Assembly: GCA_029721435.1 (NCBI GenBank)
Contig: CM056582.1
Location: forward strand, 37,964,611 to 38,028,610
Length of the DNA: 64,000 nt
Reading direction: 5' to 3'
DNA from: Gymnothorax reevesii
Taxonomy: Eukaryota > Chordata > Actinopteri > Anguilliformes > Muraenidae
Shown piece by piece: positions 58,135 to 64,000 of this stretch. Both the position numbers and the translations under genes were made by a program. The notes under the pieces were generated by a model, which saw only the letters and a list, made by a program, of their open reading frames with translations, searched no databases and was not told where the DNA came from. Every line of letters starts with the position of its first letter. Within the stretch, counting starts at the first letter, position 1.

Positions 58135-61100
58135 CTGGCAAGTGACATTAAAAAGCACCAGCACTAAACAACCATGAATGGTCTCCAACTGTCAGTCTTA
58201 ATACTTGAGTCAACTAAATTATCCAATATTTGCCTGATGTATTAGTTCACATGGTCAGGTTGAGTTTTGCTTGTCCCTTGACAGTGGTTTTGTGAGTTTT
58301 GTCAAGGTTCTTTCTAAAACCGCAGCCAGATAACATGAAAAACCACGACCAGAAGACACTTATGAAGGGACTCAGATCCTCAATGTTCTGGCTCAAAGTC
58401 AGAAACCTCACCTATTAGTTTGCTTTCATACATTACTACTACTATGTTACATTCAAAAGCTCTGTTATTGAACAAGGTATGCTCAATTACCTTATCCAAA
58501 ATCAGGTGCCCTGTGTATCGGACCGTAAAAAACAGCTTGCAAATGATATAAACACAAGTGTCAAACAAGCAAGAAGGGACTAAAGTCCTTCGTCTTCAGA
58601 TCCGTAGTCAGGAATTTCTCCATTAGGGGCCCTTCATATTAGGTAACATCATATGACTGAATTGCTTTATTGTCATGAAGAAAAGGTTCCAAGTTCTTTA
58701 ACTGCTTTCTTTTGACGAAACAGCTAGCAGTTCATATTAACAAGCACCAACTTTAAAGAAAGTTTTTATGTAGGAAATACCGCAAGATACATTAACAAGC
58801 ACCCCCATGAAACACCCTTGAAGGTTCTCCAACAATCAATCCGAAGATCAGGGCCATGTTGGAATAGTGTTTTTTGTCACGGAAAGTGGCTAACTTCTAG
58901 AAAATGAGCTGGAAGTGTATACACGGCAGCCATGAGAAGTGTATTCCAGTTTTGTAAATGTAAAGAAAAGGTGCTTCAATGCTTCCTAACGTATCACCTT
59001 TGACATAGGGTACACGAAACCATTCTTCATAAAAACAAAGGTGATAACGCCATCCAGCCATTCAGTGTGGCTGAACCATTTAAAGTGACGACCATCCATA
59101 CGGGCAATCACAAAAAACAAAGGAACGTGATGGGCAAGAATGGCATGATCAAGTTGGCCAGTAAATGCATTGGATTGTCGTAGCAGCACGGTTGTCTTCC
59201 TTAGCCGTTTTGAATTCCCCTTTACACCTCTCCTTTACCTCATGACATTATCCAATTGTGGTTGAAGAAACGTTTATGGACATTAGAGCATATGACGTCA
59301 TTTTTTGTCTATTCAAATTCTGCAGCAAAGTTATATAACTTATCCTTTATATGCCATATGATTAGGTCACACGGTCAGGCTGAATTATACTAGTCCTTTA
59401 ATTGAAACCTCATGTTTTTTCAGGTTAATTTTTAAGAAACAGCTGTCTACTTTTAAAATGCACACGCGTTAAAGTATTGTTAAGGGTCTCTTTAATCTTC
59501 TGAACCAAGGACTGACACCTTATCCATTTGATCACACAGTCAGTTTCCATGATGTCAGCTCCATAGAATTAAAAACAGTAAAATGGACGATGTCATGGAG
59601 TTGTGGGGATCTGAAGGGAGCTTAAAATGGCCACCCTTATTGATAAGAAAGTATTCCTATTGTGACACCTGAAAGGGAAGATCATAGAATTCCACAAAGG
59701 TTGGCCAGTATATACAAGCAGCATAGGTAGTTTCACTCAAGTCTGCCCACTCTTTGATGCAATTGTCAGTGCCCTTTTACTACAGTGTTTGAATTCTATG
59801 GATAGCTTAAGGGAGTGTCAGCAGTCTTTTATAATACTATCTTGTATTCACTATTGACACAATAGGGACTTTAAGCAAGGGCGGATTTTGCGACGGCTAC
59901 GGCACCCGGATATAGATCTGCACTCCGCTGATCGAGACTGAAGCCGTTGTGCTGGCGTTCTTTGCCGTAGCAGGCTGATCTACCATGGGGAAAGAACCAA
60001 TCTCACGTGGCCACTACAACGCTTGGTTCAGGAGATTGAAAATGTTTTCTATAATTGATTGTGACACACTAAACATTATGTGTTTCAGTGGACTTTTCAC
60101 ACAGACACAGGATACTGTGTAAATTTCGCTGAGTAAAACCATATGGAACAATTTTCTGCTGCAGGCTATATTCTCCCCTCATCCCAGCATGGCATACGGT
60201 ACTTAATTTCTCTACCCTATAAACATCTATATTTACTCACATGTACATTAGTCTTTCTTCTACTGCTGTGCATGAAAAGTACACATATGATGTATATAAA
60301 TACACACTCCCATGCACTTTACCATTCATTCACACTCTGATTAGATGTGTGCTTTAATTGTCAAACTTTACGTCTTTTTAAAATTGAATTGTTCAAAGTA
60401 AAGTTTATTAAAAAGATGCACATTTCTTTTGGTTATGCTCTGGTCCTGTACTTGGCCTAATGACAATAAATTTGAATATTGTAATCAAATATTAACTGTT
60501 TCCCATTTCCCCTAAATCTATGACATCTACTCCTTTTGCCAGTGGGAGCAGGACAAATGAGCACTCACACTGAATTAACTACTTTGCTGACAAACCCTGA
60601 TTAAAATCCACTTTTGTTTAAAGTCTCTGCTGGATTTGACAGTGACAGCACCAGCACTTGAGACACTTTTTTCCAGGTGCCATAGGCATTGCAAAATCTG
60701 CCATTGTTGCTGGTCCAGATGAAATGCATAATTCCAACCACGAAGGGACTCGAACCCTCAGTCTTCTGATTTGAAATATGACGCCTTATCCATTAGGCCA
60801 CGTGGTCATTGCATGACAAGGCTGACTCCTAACAGTGAGCTGTGAGAACTGACAGCGGTTGATCAGTGCCATGTCAAATAACCGCTGTCATGTTGAGTTA
60901 AACAGCCCTGTCATTGAAAAACTCTCATACTCAATCACTCTCCAGATCCAAACTCAGGTGTTTCGACCGTATGGTCAGGCTGAGCAATGTTAGCCCCTTG
61001 ACTGAAGTTTGGTGAGTTTTTTTCTCAGATTTCAGTGTTAGTAACACCAGCAAGATGATATGAAAAAACACCACCATCACACAACTATGCAAAGACTCAA

Positions 61101-61300
61101 GTCCTCAATCTTTTGATCCGGAGTCAGAAAGCTCCTCCATTAGGTGTCCTTTCATATTAGGTGACATCATTGGGGTTGACTTATGTTATTCCCTTAAACA
61201 AAGCCTTGTGAGTGTTAGTTTCAAGTTTCTGTTGCAGAAACTGTGACCAAGTCGTGTTCACAAGTACCAGCTTAAAAGAAAGTTTTTGTCCGAGAAACAG
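58135..61300. repeat. Unit U20 (class d)
   Basis: Class d unit. Its tail (ttggcctaatgac) and its tRNA match U12 rather than U4, U9 or U15. Private change cagctagcag at ~58723. Confidence 0.9.
60735..60807 (-). pseudogene. tRNA pseudogene, anticodon TCA, broken anticodon stem (U20)
   Basis: Same sequence as the U12 copy, with A20 kept. Confidence 0.82.
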
Positions 61301-64000
61301 CTGGCAAGTGACATTAAAAAGCACCAGCACTAAACAACCATGAATGGTCTCCAACTGTCAGTCTTAATACTTGAGTCAACTAAATTATCCAATATTTGCC
61401 TGATGTATTAGTTCACATGGTCAGGTTGAGTTTTGCTTGTCCCTTGACAGTGGTTTTGTGAGTTTTGTCAAGGTTCTTTCTAAAACCGCAGCCAGATAAC
61501 ATGAAAAACCACGACCAGAAGACACTTATGAAGGGACTCAGATCCTCAATGTTCTGGCTCAAAGTCAGAAACCTCACCTATTAGTTTGCTTTCATACATT
61601 ACTACTACTATGTTACATTCAAAAGCTCTGTTATTGAACAAGGTATGCTCAATTACCTTATCCAAAATCAGGTGCCCTGTGTATCGGACCGTAAAAAACA
61701 GCTTGCAAATGATATAAACACAAGTGTCAAACAAGCAAGAAGGGACTAAAGTCCTTCGTCTTCAGATCCGTAGTCAGGAATTTCTCCATTAGGGGCCCTT
61801 CATATTAGGTAACATCATATGACTGAATTGCTTTATTGTCATGAAGAAAAGGTTCCAAGTTCTTTAACTGCTTTCTTTTGACGAAACAGCTACCAGTTCA
61901 TATTAACAAGCACCAACTTTAAAGAAAGTTTTTATGTAGGAAATACCGCAAGATACATTAACAAGCACCCCCATGAAACACCCTTGAAGGTTCTCCAACA
62001 ATCAATCCGAAGATCAGGGCCATGTTCGAATAGTGTTTTTTGTCACGGAAAGTGGCTAACTTCTAGAAAATGAGCTGGAAGTGTATACACGGCAGCCATG
62101 AGAAGTGTATTCCAGTTTTGTAAATGTAAAGAAAAGGTGCTTCAATGCTTCCTAACGTATCACCTTTGACATAGGGTACACGAAACCATTCTTCATAAAA
62201 ACAAAGGTGATAACGCCATCCAGCCATTCAGTGTGGCTGAACCATTTAAAGTGACGACCATCCATACGGGCAATCACAAAAAACAAAGGAACGTGATGGG
62301 CAAGAATGGCATGATCAAGTTGGCCAGTAAATGCATTGGATTGTCGTAGCAGCACGGTTGTCTTCCTTAGCCGTTTTGAATTCCCCTTTACACCTCTCCT
62401 TTACCTCATGACATTATCCAATTGTGGATGAAGAAACGTTTATGGACATTAGAGCATATGATGTCATTTTTTGTCTATTCAAATTCTGCAGCAAAGTTAT
62501 ATAACTTATCCTTTATATGCCATATGATTAGGTCACACGGTCAGGTTGAATTATACTAGTCCTTTAATTGAAGCTTCATGTTTTTTCAGGTTAATTTTTA
62601 AGAAACAGCTGTCTACTTTTAAAATGCACACGCGTTAAAGTATTGTTAAGGGTCTCTTTAATCTTCTGAACCAAGGACTGACACCTTATCCATTCGATCA
62701 CACAGTCAGTTTCCATGATGTCAGCTCCATAGAATTAAAAACAGTAAAATGGACGATGTCATGGAGTTGTGGGGATCTGAAGGGAGCTTAAAATGGCCAC
62801 CCTTATTGATAAGAAAGTATTCCTATTGTGACACCTGAAAGGGAAGATCATAGAATTCCACAAAGGTTGGCCAGTATATACAAGCAGCATAGGTAGTTTC
62901 ACTCAAGTCTGCCCACTCTTTGATGCAATTGTCAGTGCCCTTTTACTACAGTGTTTGAATTCTATGGATAGCTTAAGGGAGTGTCAGCAGACTTTTATAA
63001 TACTATCTTGTATTCACTATTGTCACAATAGGGACTTTAAGCAAGGGCGGATTTTGCGACGGCTACGGCACCCGGATATAGATCTGCACTCCGCTGATCG
63101 AGACTGAAGCCGTTGTGCCGGCGTTCTTTGCCGTAGCAGGCTGATCTACCATGGGGAAAGAACCAATCTCACGTGGCCACTACAACGCTTGGTTCAGGAG
63201 ATTGAAAATGTTTTCTATAATTGATTGTGACACACTAAACATTATGTGTTTCAGTGGACTTTTCACACAGACACAGGATACTGTGTAAATTTCGCTGAGT
63301 AAAACCATAGTGAACAATTTTCTGCTGCAGGCTATATTCTCCCCTCATCCCAGCATGGCATACGGTACTTAATTTCTCTACCCTATAAACATCTATATTT
63401 ACTCACATGTACATTAGTCTTTCTTCTACTGCTGTGCATGAAAAGTACACATATGATGTATATAAATGCATACTCCCATGCACTTTACCGTTCATTTACA
63501 CTCTGATTAGATGTGTGCTTTAATTGTCAAACTTTACGTCTTTTTAAAATTGAATTGTTCAAAGTAAAGTTTATTAAAAAGATGCACATTTCTTTTGGTT
63601 ATGCTCTGTTCCTGTACTTGGCATAATGACAATAAATTTGAATATTGTTATCAAATATTAACTGTTTCCCATTTCCCCTAAATCTATGACATCAACTCCT
63701 TTTGCTAGTGGGAGCAGAACAAATGAGCACTCACACTGAATTAACTACTTTGCTGACAAACCCTGATTAAAATCCACTTTTGTTTAAAGTCTCTGGTGGA
63801 TTTGACAGTGACAGCACCAGCACTTGAGACACTTTTTTCCAGGTGCCATAGGCATTGCAAAATCTGCCATTGTTGCTGGTCCTGATGAAATGCACATTTC
63901 CAACCACGAAGGGACTCGAACCCTCAGTCTTCTGATCTGAAGTCAGACGCCTTATCCATTAGGCCACATAGTCATTGCATGACAAGATTGACTCCTAACA
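61301..64000. repeat. Unit U21 (class a, partial: first 2,700 bp)
   Basis: Cut by the window edge 27 bp beyond the tRNA gene. It repeats U19 at a spacing of 6,332 bp. Confidence 0.9.
63901..63973 (-). tRNA. Arg-family tRNA with anticodon TCA, cloverleaf intact (U21)
   Basis: Same 73 bases as U3. Anticodon at 63938-63940. Only 27 bp of its 5' flank lie inside the window. Confidence 0.8.

Larger units (their letters stand above)
1..64000. repeat. Tandem array of ~3,166-bp tRNA-Arg-bearing units
   Basis: Twenty full units and one partial unit run head to tail across the whole window with no single-copy sequence. Most units are 3,166 bp. U13 and U16 are 3,167 bp, U6 and U14 are 2,656 bp, and U11 and U17 are 2,665 bp. 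I set the unit start arbitrarily at the motif ctggcaagtgacatt, found at 1, 3167, 6333 and so on. Copies differ by scattered single-base changes and a few shared indels. Both edges of the array lie outside the window. The organisation resembles known vertebrate tandem tDNA clusters (Xenopus has a ~3.2-kb tDNA repeat), but the gene content differs: one tRNA-Arg plus relics rather than several functional tRNA genes. Confidence 0.97.

Noticed and set aside
1..64000. CRISPR array or bacterial/phage system
   Set aside because: The repeat period is 3.17 kb, with no short repeat-spacer pattern, no cas-like genes, no operons, and eukaryotic tRNA genes with no encoded CCA.

Overview
The window is one uninterrupted tandem array: twenty full copies and one partial copy of a ~3,166-bp unit (units U1-U21, starting at 1, 3167, 6333, 9499, 12665, 15831, 18487, 21653, 24819, 27985, 31151, 33816, 36982, 40149, 42805, 45971, 49138, 51803, 54969, 58135, 61301). 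I find no credible protein-coding gene. Frames are about 75 codons at most, most use GTG or TTG starts, and all simply recur once per unit. The DNA is AT-rich and nuclear-eukaryotic in style. The tRNA sequence, the tandem tRNA-gene organisation and a retrotransposon-like tail ending in an 'aatgacaataaa' motif suggest a vertebrate, most likely a fish or amphibian. The species cannot be named from sequence alone.

Each unit carries one recognisable minus-strand tRNA-Arg-like gene of 73 nt. It is canonical tRNA-Arg(TCG) with A and B boxes in U5, U10, U13 and U16, near-canonical in U14, and mildly damaged in U1, U6, U11 and U17. In U3, U8, U19 and U21 the anticodon is TCA (complementary to UGA) while every stem can still pair. 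In U2, U4, U7, U9, U12, U15 and U20 the anticodon is also TCA but the anticodon stem is broken. U18 has TCG with a broken stem.

The rest of the unit is largely a fossil of the same thing. At least nine further tRNA-Arg-derived stretches, all on the minus strand and with mutually similar flanks, lie between offsets 36-1407 and 2785-3020. The 3.17-kb unit therefore seems to descend from an older array of short (~165-250 bp) tRNA-bearing monomers, of which one tRNA survived. Between the two relic blocks (offsets ~1408-2580) lies unrelated DNA: an inverted-repeat (MITE-like) segment, a GC-rich hairpin island and a LINE-like 3' tail. Offsets ~736-1200 hold DNA I could not assign.

The units form five haplotype classes, named here e, a, d, b, g. 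Their order is g'-(e a d b g)-(e a d b g)-(d b g)-(d b g)-(e a d a). The five-unit block is 15,320 bp; the later three-unit blocks are 8,989 and 8,998 bp. Class g lacks 510 bp. Hybrid units (U12 = e/d, U14 = g/a) look like products of unequal crossing-over, so the window records an array in active concerted evolution.
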